Counted from the stretch's first letter, positions 1-10,401 are shown. The stretch: 64,000 nucleotides of DNA from CAVVXN01 sp963772585 (GCA_963772585.1 CAVYXV010000008.1:620001-684000), one strand, 5' to 3'. Numbers and translations are program-made. The notes: a model not told the origin generated them from the letters alone.

Positions 1-468
1 CTCCACGCCGACGAGGCGAAGGGCCCGGCGGCCGCCCGCAGCGAGGATCGGGCGGCGCTGCTCGACAGCCTGATCCTGTGCAAGTTCCTGCGCGGGGTCT
101 TCGACGACCTCGTGGGGGAGTCGGCCGCGATGCTCGGGGCCGTGACGGGGTGGGACGTGGACGCGGGGGAGCTCGAGACGACGGCCGCGCGGATCGTCAC
201 GGCGAAGAAGCTCTTCAACGTCCGCGAGGGCTGGACCCGCGAGGAGGACACCCTGCCCCGGCGCTTCCTGGAGGAGACGATCGAGGGCGGCACCTCGGGC
301 CCGGCCGCGTTGAGCCGCCGCGACCTCGACCGTATGATCGCAAGCTACTACCAGGCCCGGAGTTGGACCGCCGAGGGCGCCGTTCCCCCCTCGGAGGTCC
401 GACGGCTCGGACTCGAGGAGCTGTCGCCACGATCCGAGACGGCCCCCCGAGGGAACGAGGAGCGATGA
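1..468 (+). CDS. Aldehyde:ferredoxin oxidoreductase, C-terminal part (partial at window start)
   Basis: The reading frame is open from the first base and encodes the last 155 residues of a tungsten-dependent aldehyde:ferredoxin oxidoreductase, which oxidises aldehydes to acids and reduces ferredoxin. Seen: CKFLRGVFDDLVGE, then LFNVREGWTREEDTLPRRF and LDRMIASYYQARSW, all typical of the family's C-terminal domain. The tungstopterin and Fe4S4 domains would lie upstream of the window. Its stop overlaps the start of the formate dehydrogenase gene (ATGA at 465-468), so the two are probably co-transcribed. The tungstate transporter follows, which supports tungsten as the metal. Very likely AOR family; substrate unknown. 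Confidence 0.85.
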   Translation, partial: LHADEAKGPAAARSEDRAALLDSLILCKFLRGVFDDLVGESAAMLGAVTGWDVDAGELETTAARIVTAKKLFNVREGWTREEDTLPRRFLEETIEGGTSGPAALSRRDLDRMIASYYQARSWTAEGAVPPSEVRRLGLEELSPRSETAPRGNEER

Positions 469-3347
469 CCCTGCCCACGACCCGCCCCCCCGCATCCACC
501 GCCCGCGAGACGGTCCACCTGACCATCGACGGCAAGGCGGTGGAGGTTCCGCGGCACACGACCCTCTGGGAGGCGGCCCGCCGGCTGCGGATCGAGATCC
601 CCGTGCTCTGCCACGAGCCGAGCCTCCGGCCCGTCGGCGTCTGTCGGATGTGCGTCGTCGAGGTCGAGGGCCAGCGCACGCTGCAGGCCTCCTGCGTGCG
701 GGAGGCCGACGAGGGCATGGTCGTCCACACGCAATCGCCCCTGGTCCGCAAGCAGCGCCGCAACCTCGCCGAGCTCATGATGGCCGACCAGCCGGCCGAG
801 AGCCGGCGCCAGGAACGCACCGGCGACGACGCCCTCTTCGACCTCGCCCGGGAACTCGACGCGGAGCCCGGCCGCTGGCCCGGCGGGAACTCCCGGCCAG
901 AGGACGCGTCCTCCGCCGTCATCCACGTGGAGCACCAGGCGTGCATCCTGTGCGACCGCTGCATCCGCGCCTGCGACGAGGTCCAGCACAACGACGTGAT
1001 CGGACGGACGGGCAAGGGCTACCGCGCCCGCATCGCCTTCGACCTCGACGGACCGATGGGCTCGTCCACCTGCGTCGAGTGCGGTGAGTGCGTCTCCGAG
1101 TGCCCGACCGGCGCGCTCACGAACAAGACGATCACCGTGGATCCCCACGCCAACAAGCCGCTCGACGAGGTGGCATCGGTCTGCCCCTACTGCGGCGTCG
1201 GGTGCGCCATCACCTACCACGTGGACCGGGAGCAGAACCGCGTCGTCTACACGTCGGGGCGGACGCCGAGCGCCAACGACGGCCGCCTCTGCGTGAAGGG
1301 ACGCTACGGGTTCGACTACGCGACGCACCCTCACCGGCTCACGAAGCCCCTCATCCGGAAGCCGGGCCGGTACCCCAAGCAGCCCCTCTCCGAGCACATG
1401 AAGGGCCACACCGACGGCACCCGCCACGCCGGCGGCATCTACCCCGACTACGGGCGGACGCTGGAGGCGTTCCGGGAGGCCACCTGGGACGAGGCCCTCG
1501 ACCTCGTGGCCTCCCGGCTCCGCGCCATCCGCGACGAACACGGATCGCGGGCCTTGGCGGGCTTCGGCAGCGCCAAGTGCTCCAACGAGGAGGCCTATCT
1601 CTTCCAGAAGATGGTGCGGGCCGTCTTCGGAACGAACAACGTGGACCACTGCACCCGCCTCTGCCACGCATCCAGCGTGGCGGCGCTCCTCGAGATGATC
1701 GGGTCGGGAGCGGTCACGACGGTCTACCGGGACGTGCTGAACTCCGACGTCGCGCTCGTGACGGGATCCAACACGACGGGGAACCACCCCGTAGCGGCGA
1801 CCTTCTTCAAGGAGGCCGCGCGCCAGGGCACGAAGCTGATCGTCGTGAACCCCCACCGCCCGCAGCTCGCGGATCACGCGTGGCGATACGTGAGGCTGAA
1901 GCCGGGCGCGGACGTTTCCTTCTACAACGCGCTGATGCACGTGATCCTGGAGGAGGGCCTGGAAGACCGCGCGTACGTCGAGCGGTTCACGGAGGGCTTC
2001 GAGGGCCTGACCGAGGTCGTGGAGCGGTACACGCCGGAGGTGGCGGCCCCCATCTGCGGCGTCGAGCCGGACCGCATCCGGGAGATCGCCCGGACGATCG
2101 GCAACGCCCGGGCGATGATCGTGTTCTGGGGGATGGGCATCTCCCAGCACATCCACGGAACGGACAACGCCCGCAGCCTCATCAACCTGTGCCTGCTCAC
2201 CGGCAACGTGGGGCGTCCGGGCACCGGACTCCACCCGCTGCGCGGTCAGAACAACGTCCAGGGCGCGAGCGACGCCGGACTCATCCCGATGGTCTACCCC
2301 GACTACCAGTCGGTGGCCGACCCGGACGTACGCCGGAAGTTCGAGGAGGCCTGGGGCGCGAAGCTGGACCCCGAACCGGGCATGACGGTGGTCGAGATCG
2401 CCCACGCCGCGGAAAAGCGCACGCTCAAGGGGATGTACGTCCTGGGCGAGAATCCCTTCCTCTCCGACCCGAACGTGGCGCGCGTGCGTGAGGCCTTTTG
2501 CGCCCTCGACTTCCTCGTCGTCCAGGACATCTTCCTGACCGAGACCGCCGAGGTCGCCGACGTGGTCCTGCCCGCGACGAGCTACTTCGAGAAGCGGGGC
2601 ACCTACACGAACACGGACCGACGCGTGCAGCTCGGCGACGCGGTCCTGACGCCGCCCGGCGAGGCGCGACTCGACTGGGAGATCCTCTGCGACGTCATGA
2701 CGCGCATGGGCTACGAGCAGCACTTCGAGAACGCCGAGGAGATCTTCCTCGAGTTCTCCGGGCTCACGAAGAACTACGACGGCCTGCGCTATCGACACCT
2801 CGGGGGAGCGGGCAAGCTCTGGCCCTGCCCCGATCCCGAGCGGGGCGACGGCACGGTCGTGCTCTTCGGGGACGGGTTCCCCACCGCCACCGGACGCGGC
2901 AGGTTCTCGCCCGCGGAGGTGATCCCGCCGGTGGAGCTTCCGACACCGGCCTACCCCTTCGTCCTGAACACGGGACGCGCCCTCCAGCACTGGCACACGG
3001 GAAGCATGACGCGTCGCGCGAAGGTGCTCGACGAGCTCGCGCCCGAGGCCTACTGCGAGATGCACCCGGACGACCTTTGCGCCCTGGGCGTCGAGGCGGG
3101 CGGGCTGGTCCGACTCACGACGCGCCGAGGCTCGATCGAGATCAAGGCCCGGTCGAGCACGAACGTGTCCAAGGGCAGCGTCTTCGTGCCCTTCCACTTC
3201 CGGGAGGCCGCGGCGAACCTCCTCACCCACGACGCCCTCGACCCCTACGGGAAGATCCCCTCGTTCAAGTTCTGCGCGCTGCGCGCGGAGAAGGTGGCGG
3301 GAGAGGCGGCGAGCGGCGCCCGGACGAACGGCCGGCGGCGCGGGTGA
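465..3347 (+). CDS. fdhA: Formate dehydrogenase alpha subunit, FdhA/FdhF type with N-terminal Fe-S domains (Cys form)
   Basis: 960 aa Mo/W-bisPGD oxidoreductase that oxidises formate to CO2. Order seen: a 2Fe-2S ferredoxin-like domain (C49, C60, C63, C77); two 4Fe-4S clusters (C160/163/166/170 and C203/206/209/213); then the molybdopterin domain with its own 4Fe-4S site (C240, C243, C247, C276) and the metal-ligand pair C400-H401 in DHCTRLCHASS. C400 takes the place of selenocysteine, so no Sec machinery is needed. The N-terminal Fe-S extension is that of NAD-linked or soluble FDHs, but no beta/gamma subunit is visible here. Start ATG 465 overlaps the AOR stop. The tungstate transporter downstream suggests W may be used. 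A stretch at about 300-335 looks like an insertion relative to the common core. Confidence 0.93.
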   Translation: MTLPTTRPPASTARETVHLTIDGKAVEVPRHTTLWEAARRLRIEIPVLCHEPSLRPVGVCRMCVVEVEGQRTLQASCVREADEGMVVHTQSPLVRKQRRNLAELMMADQPAESRRQERTGDDALFDLARELDAEPGRWPGGNSRPEDASSAVIHVEHQACILCDRCIRACDEVQHNDVIGRTGKGYRARIAFDLDGPMGSSTCVECGECVSECPTGALTNKTITVDPHANKPLDEVASVCPYCGVGCAITYHVDREQNRVVYTSGRTPSANDGRLCVKGRYGFDYATHPHRLTKPLIRKPGRYPKQPLSEHMKGHTDGTRHAGGIYPDYGRTLEAFREATWDEALDLVASRLRAIRDEHGSRALAGFGSAKCSNEEAYLFQKMVRAVFGTNNVDHCTRLCHASSVAALLEMIGSGAVTTVYRDVLNSDVALVTGSNTTGNHPVAATFFKEAARQGTKLIVVNPHRPQLADHAWRYVRLKPGADVSFYNALMHVILEEGLEDRAYVERFTEGFEGLTEVVERYTPEVAAPICGVEPDRIREIARTIGNARAMIVFWGMGISQHIHGTDNARSLINLCLLTGNVGRPGTGLHPLRGQNNVQGASDAGLIPMVYPDYQSVADPDVRRKFEEAWGAKLDPEPGMTVVEIAHAAEKRTLKGMYVLGENPFLSDPNVARVREAFCALDFLVVQDIFLTETAEVADVVLPATSYFEKRGTYTNTDRRVQLGDAVLTPPGEARLDWEILCDVMTRMGYEQHFENAEEIFLEFSGLTKNYDGLRYRHLGGAGKLWPCPDPERGDGTVVLFGDGFPTATGRGRFSPAEVIPPVELPTPAYPFVLNTGRALQHWHTGSMTRRAKVLDELAPEAYCEMHPDDLCALGVEAGGLVRLTTRRGSIEIKARSSTNVSKGSVFVPFHFREAAANLLTHDALDPYGKIPSFKFCALRAEKVAGEAASGARTNGRRRG

Positions 3348-3379
3348 CGGGCCGCTCCCACGCCGCTATCCTCCGCGCC

Positions 3380-4189
3380 GTGAAGAGTGGCACCGTTCTC
3401 CTCCTCGCCTCGCTCTTCCTCTTCGCCTGCGGCGGAGAGGGCGAGCCCTCCCGGCTCCGGCTGGCCACGACGACCAGCACCGAGGACTCGGGCCTGCTCG
3501 ACGCGATCCTGCCGCCCTTCGAGGCGGCGAACGACATCTCCGTGGAGGTCCACGGCGTGGGGACCGGGGAGGCCCTGGCGATCGCCCGGCGCGGCGACGC
3601 GGACATCGTCCTTGTCCACGCGCGGAAGCTCGAGGACGGGTTCGTCGCCGACGGCGACGGCATCGACCGGCACGACCTCATGTACAACGACTTCGTGATC
3701 GCCGGCCCCAAGGGCGACCCGGCCGGCGTGAAGGGGATGAAGGACGCGAGCAAGGCACTGGCGAAGATCCGCGAGGCGGGGGCGACCTTCGTGTCCCGCG
3801 CGGACAACTCGGGCACGCACGTCCGCGAGAAGGCCCTCTGGGAGATAGCCGGGGGTTTCGAGCCTTGGGGCGGCTACCTCGAGACCGGCCAGGGCATGGG
3901 GGCCACGCTGACCGTCGCCGACGAGAAGCGGGGATACGTGCTGGTGGACCGGGGGACCTGGTTGGCCCGCCAGGACAGGCTGGACCTCGTCGTCCTCGTC
4001 GAGGGCGACCCGGATCTGAGGAATCCGTACGGCGTCATCCTCGTGAACCCGGAGAAGCACCCCCACGTGAACGCGGCCGACGCGCACAAGCTCCTCGACT
4101 ACCTCGTCTCGCCGGAGGGACAGAAGCGCATCGGCGACTACCGGGTCGGCGGCGAGCAACTCTTCCACCCGACGGCGAACCCCGAGTAG
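3380..4189 (+). CDS. tupA: Tungstate ABC transporter, substrate-binding lipoprotein (TupA-like)
   Basis: 269 aa, GTG start at 3380. A lipoprotein signal peptide ends in LASLFLFAC. The mature part begins RLRLATTTSTEDSGLLD, the TTTST-DSG signature of tungstate/molybdate-binding TupA/WtpA-like proteins, and continues with DIVLVHAR and FVSRADNSGTHVREK, also family hallmarks. It should capture tungstate outside the membrane and pass it to the permease. It lies 32 bp after fdhA and 5 bp before the permease gene, in one operon with two W/Mo enzymes, which argues for tungstate rather than sulfate or phosphate. An unrelated anion specificity is possible but unlikely. Confidence 0.9.
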   Translation: MKSGTVLLLASLFLFACGGEGEPSRLRLATTTSTEDSGLLDAILPPFEAANDISVEVHGVGTGEALAIARRGDADIVLVHARKLEDGFVADGDGIDRHDLMYNDFVIAGPKGDPAGVKGMKDASKALAKIREAGATFVSRADNSGTHVREKALWEIAGGFEPWGGYLETGQGMGATLTVADEKRGYVLVDRGTWLARQDRLDLVVLVEGDPDLRNPYGVILVNPEKHPHVNAADAHKLLDYLVSPEGQKRIGDYRVGGEQLFHPTANPE

Positions 4190-4194
4190 CCCGC

Positions 4195-4890
4195 GTGGAC
4201 TTCCTCCGGGACGGCTTCGCGGAGGCCTGGCGCCTGGTCAGGACCGGGGACGCCGAGGTCCTCCACGCCGTGCAGGTGACGCTGATCTGCAGCCTCGGAG
4301 CCGTCACGCTCGCGGCGGTCTTCGGCTTCGCCTACGGTGCCTGGCTCGGCCTCCGCCGCCGGGATGGCAGCGGCGTGCAGGTCTTCCTCATGCGGGTCGG
4401 CATGTTCACGCCGACCGTGGTCGTAGGCCTGCTCGTGTACAGCCTCCTCTCGCGCCGGGGCGTCCTCGGCAGCCTCGATCTGCTCTACACGAAGACCGCC
4501 ATCGTGGTCGGCGAGTTCCTCCTCGCCTTCCCGCTCCTGGTGGTCATCGTCCACGGCGCCGCCGCGGGCCTGGACCGCCGCGCGGAGGAGACGGCGGTGA
4601 CCCTGGGCGCCGGTCGCCTCCGGACCCTGGGCGCGATCCTCGGGGAGATCCGGGTCGGCCTCGTGGCCGCGTACCTGGCGGGGCTCGCCCGCTGCCTCTC
4701 CGAGTTGGGGGTGTCGCTGACGGTGGGAGGGAACCTCCGCTTCCGGACGCGGACCCTCGCCTCGACGATCACCGTGGAGGTCCGGAAGGGCGAGTTCGGT
4801 CAGGCGCTGGCGTGCGGACTCGTGCTCCTGGTGCTGGCCGTGACGGCGGCCCTGCTCGCCCACCGGCTCGGACGGGAGGGACGGCGATGA
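4195..4890 (+). CDS. tupB: Tungstate ABC transporter permease (TupB-like)
   Basis: 231 aa integral membrane protein with about five hydrophobic segments and a BPD-transp-1 EAA-type loop around EETAVTLGAGRLRTLGAI, where the ATPase docks. The conserved phrase ARCLSELGVSLTVGGN near the C-terminus is typical of TupB/WtpB permeases. GTG start at 4195, 5 bp after tupA. The stop overlaps the start of the ATPase gene (ATGA at 4887-4890). With TupA and TupC it forms a three-component importer that would supply the metal for AOR and FDH. Confidence 0.9.
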   Translation: MDFLRDGFAEAWRLVRTGDAEVLHAVQVTLICSLGAVTLAAVFGFAYGAWLGLRRRDGSGVQVFLMRVGMFTPTVVVGLLVYSLLSRRGVLGSLDLLYTKTAIVVGEFLLAFPLLVVIVHGAAAGLDRRAEETAVTLGAGRLRTLGAILGEIRVGLVAAYLAGLARCLSELGVSLTVGGNLRFRTRTLASTITVEVRKGEFGQALACGLVLLVLAVTAALLAHRLGREGRR

Positions 4891-5475
4891 TCGTCCTCGA
4901 CGGCGTCCGGGTCTTCTTCGGAGCCGTGGAGGCGCTGCGCCTCGACCGCGCTGGAGATCGCGCCGGGCGAACGGCTCGGGGTGGAAGGCGCGAACGGCTC
5001 GGGGAAGTCCACGCTGCTGCGTGTGCTCGCGGGTCTGCTCGCTCCCACCGAGGGCAGGGCGACGGGCCGGCTCCGGCCCGGGCGCGTGGTCCTCGTCCAC
5101 CAGCGTCCCTACCTGTTCCACGGGACCGCCGAAGAGAACGTCGCGTGGGCCGCCCGGGCGGCGCATCGCCCCCGGCGCGAGGCGCCGCCGTGGCTGGAGC
5201 GCCTCGGGGCCTCGCACCTGGCCCGCCGCGCGGCGCGGGACCTCTCGGGGGGGGAACGCAGGCGGGTCGCCCTCGCGCGGGCCCTGGTGGTCCGTCCGGA
5301 CATGCTGCTGCTCGACGAGCCGTTCGCCGCGCTCGACGAGGGCGGCGCGAACGCGCTGCTGGAGGCTCTCGCCGCCTTCGAGGGAACCCTCGTCGTGGCC
5401 GCGCCCCATCTCGGCCCCGCCCCCGTGGACCGCATCCACCCGCTCGAACGACCCGGGACCCGCCGGAGCGGGTGA
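4887..5475 (+). CDS. tupC: Tungstate ABC transporter ATPase (TupC-like), one-base frameshift near 4950
   Basis: ABC ATPase that would energise TupAB. Frame one encodes MIVLDGVRVFFGAVEALRLD from ATG 4887. A second frame continues from about 4951 with LEIAPGERLGVEGANGSGKS (Walker A), LSGGERRRVALARAL (signature) and MLLLDEPFAALDE (Walker B). The span is 589 bp, one more than a multiple of three, and dropping one base at about 4950 fuses the two halves. No Q-loop or switch residue looks lost, and PHLGPAP replaces the usual H-loop TH. Sequencing or assembly error is more likely than a real pseudogene, since the neighbours show the same fault. At about 195 aa it is somewhat short for the family. 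Confidence 0.8.
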
Positions 5476-5615
5476 CCCGGGGCGGCCGCGGCCGCACGTT
5501 CGCGCACGAAGGACTCCCACTGCCGACGCCGTGGGCTTCTCTTGGGGGGATCAGGGGGCGCGTTAGGCTCCCCCGATACCCGCGTCGGGACCCCACCAAA
5601 GGGAGACACGAACCC

Positions 5616-6808
<1,193 letters not shown>

Positions 6809-6809
<1 letters not shown>

Positions 6810-7092
6810 TGTCTGGTCCTGCTGCTGACCATCTTCGTCCTGGCGATCTACGTCGGGATTCGAGATCATCACGAAGGTCCCCCCGACGCTCCACACGCCC
6901 CTGATGTCCGGCTCGAACGCGATCAGCGGGATCACGATCATCGGCGCGCTGTTGGGCGCGGGCATGATCGGGAAGGACTACCCGGCCCTCGCCAGCGTGC
7001 TCGGCACGGTGGCCGTCGTCTTCGCGACCATCAACGTGGTCGGTGGCTTCCTGGTCACCGGCCGCATGTTGAAGATGTTCCAGCGGAAGTAG
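6809..7092 (+). CDS. pntAB: NAD(P) transhydrogenase alpha subunit part 2 (membrane), two one-base frameshifts
   Basis: Small membrane subunit of transhydrogenase, about 94 aa after correction. Three frames together spell the family sequence: VLLLTIFVLAIYVG from 6816, FEIITKVPPTLHTPLMSGSN from 6859, then ISGITIIGALLGAG to the stop. Extra bases near 6815 and 6858 explain the breaks. The span of 284 bp is two more than a multiple of three, which fits. ATG 6809 overlaps the pntAA stop (TGATG). Only the fragment from 6904 reads cleanly with a start codon. The conserved sequence on both sides of each break suggests assembly indels rather than decay. Confidence 0.75.
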
Positions 7093-7102
7093 GACCGACG
7101 CC

Positions 7103-8713
7103 ATGCTCGACCAGAACATCGTCAACGTCGCCTATGTCGTCGCGGCGATCCTCTTCATCCTCGACCTCAAGTGGATGGCCCACCCGCGCACGGCCGTCCG
7201 CGGCAACCGGACGGGCGCCCTCGGCATGCTGCTCGCCGTGGTCGTCACGCTCCTGAGCCCGGAGTACGCGAAGTACGCGGGCCACTGGACCTCAGTTGGA
7301 GCCACGTCCTGATCGGCCTGGCCGTCGGCACCGCCATCGGAGGCTTCGCCGCGCTACGCGTCAAGATGACCGCCATGCCGGAGATGGTCGGGCTCTTCAA
7401 CGGCTTCGGCGGCGCGGCGTCGATCCTGGTGGCCGCCGCGGCGATCATCGAGGCGGTCAAGACCGACTACAAGGAGCTCGTGATCCACCTCGGGAGCGTC
7501 GCGATCCCGGTGGACCCGACCCAGATGAAGATCGCGACGGCGGCGTCCGCCCTCATCGGATCCGTGACGCTCTTCGGAAGCTACGTGGCGTTCGGGAAGC
7601 TCGCCGAGTTCCTCGCGGTGAAGTGGAAGCTCCATCCCTGGCAGCGCGTCGTCAAGTACGGCTTCAACCTCGTCCTGGTGGCCGGCGCCGTCGTCTACGC
7701 CGTCGCCGCGGGGTTCGATCCCTGGACCGTCGTGGTCATCGCCTCCGCCGTCGCCATGGCGGCGGTCATGATGGCGAAGAAGGACCGTTTCCCGGGCATG
7801 AACGCCGTGAAGCTCCTGAGCGTGGCCGCCTCGCTCCTGCTGTGCGTCCTGGTGGTCCATGAACCCCGAGGACCAGCACATGTTCTGGGCCCTGGTGGGC
7901 GTCAGCGGCGTCCTCGGCGTGACCTTGACCTTCTCGATCGGCGGCGCCGACATGCCCGTCGTGATCGCGCTCCTCAACTCGTACTCCGGTCTGGCCGCGG
8001 CGGCGACCGGCTTCGTGATCACCAACACCGTGTTGATCATCGCGGGCTCGCTCGTCGGCGCATCGGGCATCATCCTGACCAGCATCATGTGCAAGGCGAT
8101 GAACCGGTCGCTGGCCAACGTCATGTTCGCGGCGATGGGTCCCACGGCCGACACCCCGGACGCCGACGAGGTCTACAAGTCCGTCAAGTCCACGAGCGCC
8201 GAAGAGATCGCGATGATGCTGGAGACCGCGCAGCGCGTCATCATCGTCCCGGGCTACGGGATGGCGGTGTCCCAGGCGCAGCACGCCGTGCGCGACCTCG
8301 CAAACCTCGTGGAGCAGAAGTACGGCTGCGAGGTGGAGTACGGCGTACACCCCGTGGCCGGCCGCATGCCGGGTCACATGAACGTCCTCCTCGCCGAGGC
8401 GAACGTCGACTACGAGAAGCTGAAGGAGATGGAAGAGATCAACTCGACCATGGACACGGTCGATCTCGCCATCGTGATCGGCGCGAACGACGTGGTGAAC
8501 CCCGTCGCGCGCACCGATCCCAAGAGCCCCATCGCCGGCATGCCGATCATCGACGTGGACAAGGCTCGCCAGGTGGTCGTGATCAAGCGGTCGCTGAGCC
8601 CCGGCTTCGCCGGCATCCCCAACCCGCTCTTCTCGATGGACAACGCCGTCATGTTCTTCAACGACGGCAAGAAGGCGTTCACGGAGATCATCGAGGCGGT
8701 CAAGGAAAGCTGA
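7103..8713 (+). CDS. pntB: NAD(P) transhydrogenase beta subunit, two compensating frameshifts
   Basis: Membrane domain plus NADP-binding domain of proton-translocating transhydrogenase, 536 aa if corrected. Three frames follow each other. The first runs from MLDQNIVNVAYVVAAILF to KYAGHWT. The second holds GLAVGTAIGGFAALRVKMTA, MPEMVGLFNGFGGAAS and most membrane helices. The third, from 7859, holds the last helices and the soluble NADP domain (VPGYGMAVSQAQHAV, GANDVVNP, PIAGMPIIDVDKA). A missing C at about 7290 and an extra C at about 7857 restore one frame, and the total of 1611 bp is divisible by three. Both faults are in short C runs, as in homopolymer errors. It is 10 bp from pntAB. Confidence 0.85.
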
Positions 8714-8758
8714 CGGACCGAGAGGTCGGCAGGAGAACGGAGCCTGCCTTCGGGCCTA

Positions 8759-9001
8759 GCCTGCACTGCCCGCGAAGCGCGCGACGGGACAGCCCGAAGT
8801 CGTGGACCTGCAGGGGCTGCAGGGCCATGAGGGTCCTCGTTCAGCTCCCTCAGGGTGTCCTGGTGCGTCGCTCGGGTTCGAGGCCAAGGCGCGAGGAGGA
8901 GGCGACCCCGTAGGGTCGCCGACGACGAGCAACGCCGGCATCGGACGCGAGAGGCGTGCCAGGGCCGCGCGATTCCACGTCCGTTCGTGGGCAGTGCAGG
9001 C
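8759..9001 (+). repeat. MITE-like element, tandem copy 1 (243 bp, inverted ends)
   Basis: A 243-bp unit that starts GCCTGCACTGCCCGCGAA and ends with its near-perfect reverse complement TTCGTGGGCAGTGCAGGC (18-bp terminal inverted repeats, one mismatch). It contains an internal palindrome around GACCCCGTAGGGTC and no plausible gene. It lies in the gap after pntB. The second copy begins two bases further on. Related sequences occur at 29.9, 51.4, 59.0 and 63.45 kb. The structure suggests a non-autonomous element moved by a transposase encoded elsewhere; none is in the window. Confidence 0.8.
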
Positions 9002-9003
9002 TC

Positions 9004-9246
9004 GCCTGCACTGCCCGCGAAGCGCGCGACGGGACAGCCCGAAGTCGTGGACCTGCAAGGAGCTGCAGGGCCATGAGGGTCTCGCTCAGCTCCCTCAGGG
9101 TGTCCTGGTGCGTCGCTCGGGTTCGAGGCCAAGGCGCGAGGAGGAGGCGACCCCGTAGGGTCGCCGACGACGAGCAACGCCGGCATCGGACGCGAGAGGC
9201 GTGCCAGGGCCGCGCGATTCCACGTCCGTTCGTGGGTAGTGCAGGC
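9004..9246 (+). repeat. MITE-like element, tandem copy 2
   Basis: Same length, orientation and ends as the preceding copy, differing at only about five positions (small indels around 9057 and 9088, and GGGTAGTGC instead of GGGCAGTGC at the right end). The high identity suggests recent duplication. The last base of its right end, at 9246, is part of the stop codon of the converging 376-aa gene, so the element trims or defines the end of that gene. Confidence 0.8.
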
Positions 9247-10376
9247 TAGCGGCCCTCGTCGCCCGCCGGGTCGTCCCCGGCCGGTTCCCTCTCTTCGGCG
9301 TCCTCGTCCTCGGCGGCGGCGTCCTCGGAGGTGAGATCCTCGTGGGCGACGTCCATCACCTCGACGGCCGCGCGCTGGGCGCGGAGCCACTTGCGGAGCA
9401 GCGTCCCGTAGGCCGCCGAGGAGTCGCCGCGGTAGCGCTCCGCCTCGAGGCGGCTGTCGGCCATCGCCCGGAGCGCCGTTTCGCCCATCGCGCGCAGCGT
9501 CTCGTCGTCCGTCCGGCAGGACTCGCATAGACCGAGCAGACGTTCCTCCTCCGCGTTCTGGAGCGCGGCCAGGAAGGCCTGGAGGCCGAGAAGGGACTGG
9601 CCCAGGACGTCGCGCGTCCCGGCGAGGTCCGATCGGAGGCTCTCGAAGAGGTCGTCCGTGGCCTCCTGGCGCTTGCGCCAGTGCTCGTACCAGGCGGCAC
9701 GACGGTACCAACTCCAGTCCCAGGCGTAGCGGAAGCGGTCGAGGAGGTGCCAGTACGACCCGGACGCCCAGCGCCCCAGCAACGAGCCCGCCGCCTGCCG
9801 GTCCAGGATGCTTCCGTACAGGGAGGGATAGGGATAGCCGAGGTAGACCTGCGGCGGGCGGATCTGCGGCGCGTAGCCGGCCTGGCGCCGCTTCGGCTTG
9901 AGCTCCACGCTTCCGTACTGCTTGTACGCGCCGTGGATCTCCGTCGCCAGTCGCGCCATGTCCCGGGTGAACCCGCTCCACTGGTCGGGCTTCAGCGAGG
10001 TCGGCATGGTCTCGCCGTCCTCCCACAGCCAACGCTTGGGATCCTGCCACTTCTCGATGCGGCGGAGCATCGGGTGAACGCGCGGTCTCAGGATCGCCTT
10101 CCACGCGTCGTAGAGCGCCGTCACGTCCTCGGTGTGCGGCGGCGACGACTCGAACTGGGCGATCTGCTTCTGCAAGGCCGCCAGGTAGTCGATCAGGTTG
10201 GGTCGCCGCATGGGTTCGAGGAAGGCGTCCCGGCCGGTCGGCAGCGCGGGCGGGGGCGCGTCGAGGGTGACCTCGTCATCCTTCTCGGGCGGGTCCTCGG
10301 CGCGGGCCCCCGCAGCGGGGAGCCAGAGCGGCCCCGTCACGAGCAAGGCGAGGGGGAGCAGGGCGAGGCGACGCAT
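9246..10376 (-). CDS. Predicted secreted protein, function unknown
   Basis: 376 aa. The N-terminus MRRLALLPLALLVTGPLWLP is a signal peptide with likely cleavage after ARA. The mature protein has a Tyr/Trp-rich middle (QVYLGYPYPSLYGS, WDWSWYRRAAWYEHWRKR), an alpha-helical, charged C-terminal half and an acidic tail. One CESC pair is present. I do not recognise the family. ATG 10376 was chosen because it gives a clean signal peptide. The stop codon at 9246-9248 touches the end of the tandem repeat element. It probably resides in the periplasm or on the surface. Confidence 0.75.
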   Translation of the reverse strand: MRRLALLPLALLVTGPLWLPAAGARAEDPPEKDDEVTLDAPPPALPTGRDAFLEPMRRPNLIDYLAALQKQIAQFESSPPHTEDVTALYDAWKAILRPRVHPMLRRIEKWQDPKRWLWEDGETMPTSLKPDQWSGFTRDMARLATEIHGAYKQYGSVELKPKRRQAGYAPQIRPPQVYLGYPYPSLYGSILDRQAAGSLLGRWASGSYWHLLDRFRYAWDWSWYRRAAWYEHWRKRQEATDDLFESLRSDLAGTRDVLGQSLLGLQAFLAALQNAEEERLLGLCESCRTDDETLRAMGETALRAMADSRLEAERYRGDSSAAYGTLLRKWLRAQRAAVEVMDVAHEDLTSEDAAAEDEDAEEREPAGDDPAGDEGR

Positions 10377-10401
10377 GACGGACCCTCCGGGTAGCCCCGG
10401 G

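Noticed and set aside
348..3230. 960-codon open frame antisense to the formate dehydrogenase gene
   Set aside because: It mirrors fdhA almost exactly; in GC-rich DNA the opposite strand stays open by codon bias. Composition is His/Val/Arg/Glu-rich with no motif.
8759..9246. CRISPR array
   Set aside because: Only two 243-bp units without spacers; inverted ends point to a mobile element.
8759..9246. Insertion sequence with transposase
   Set aside because: Units are too short and carry no transposase-like frame or catalytic DDE pattern.
8410..10104. 564-codon minus-strand frame running through both tandem repeats
   Set aside because: It crosses the end of pntB and two non-coding repeat copies. 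The repeated peptide (MPALLVVGDPTGSPP) only reflects the DNA repeat, and differences between family copies show no third-position bias.
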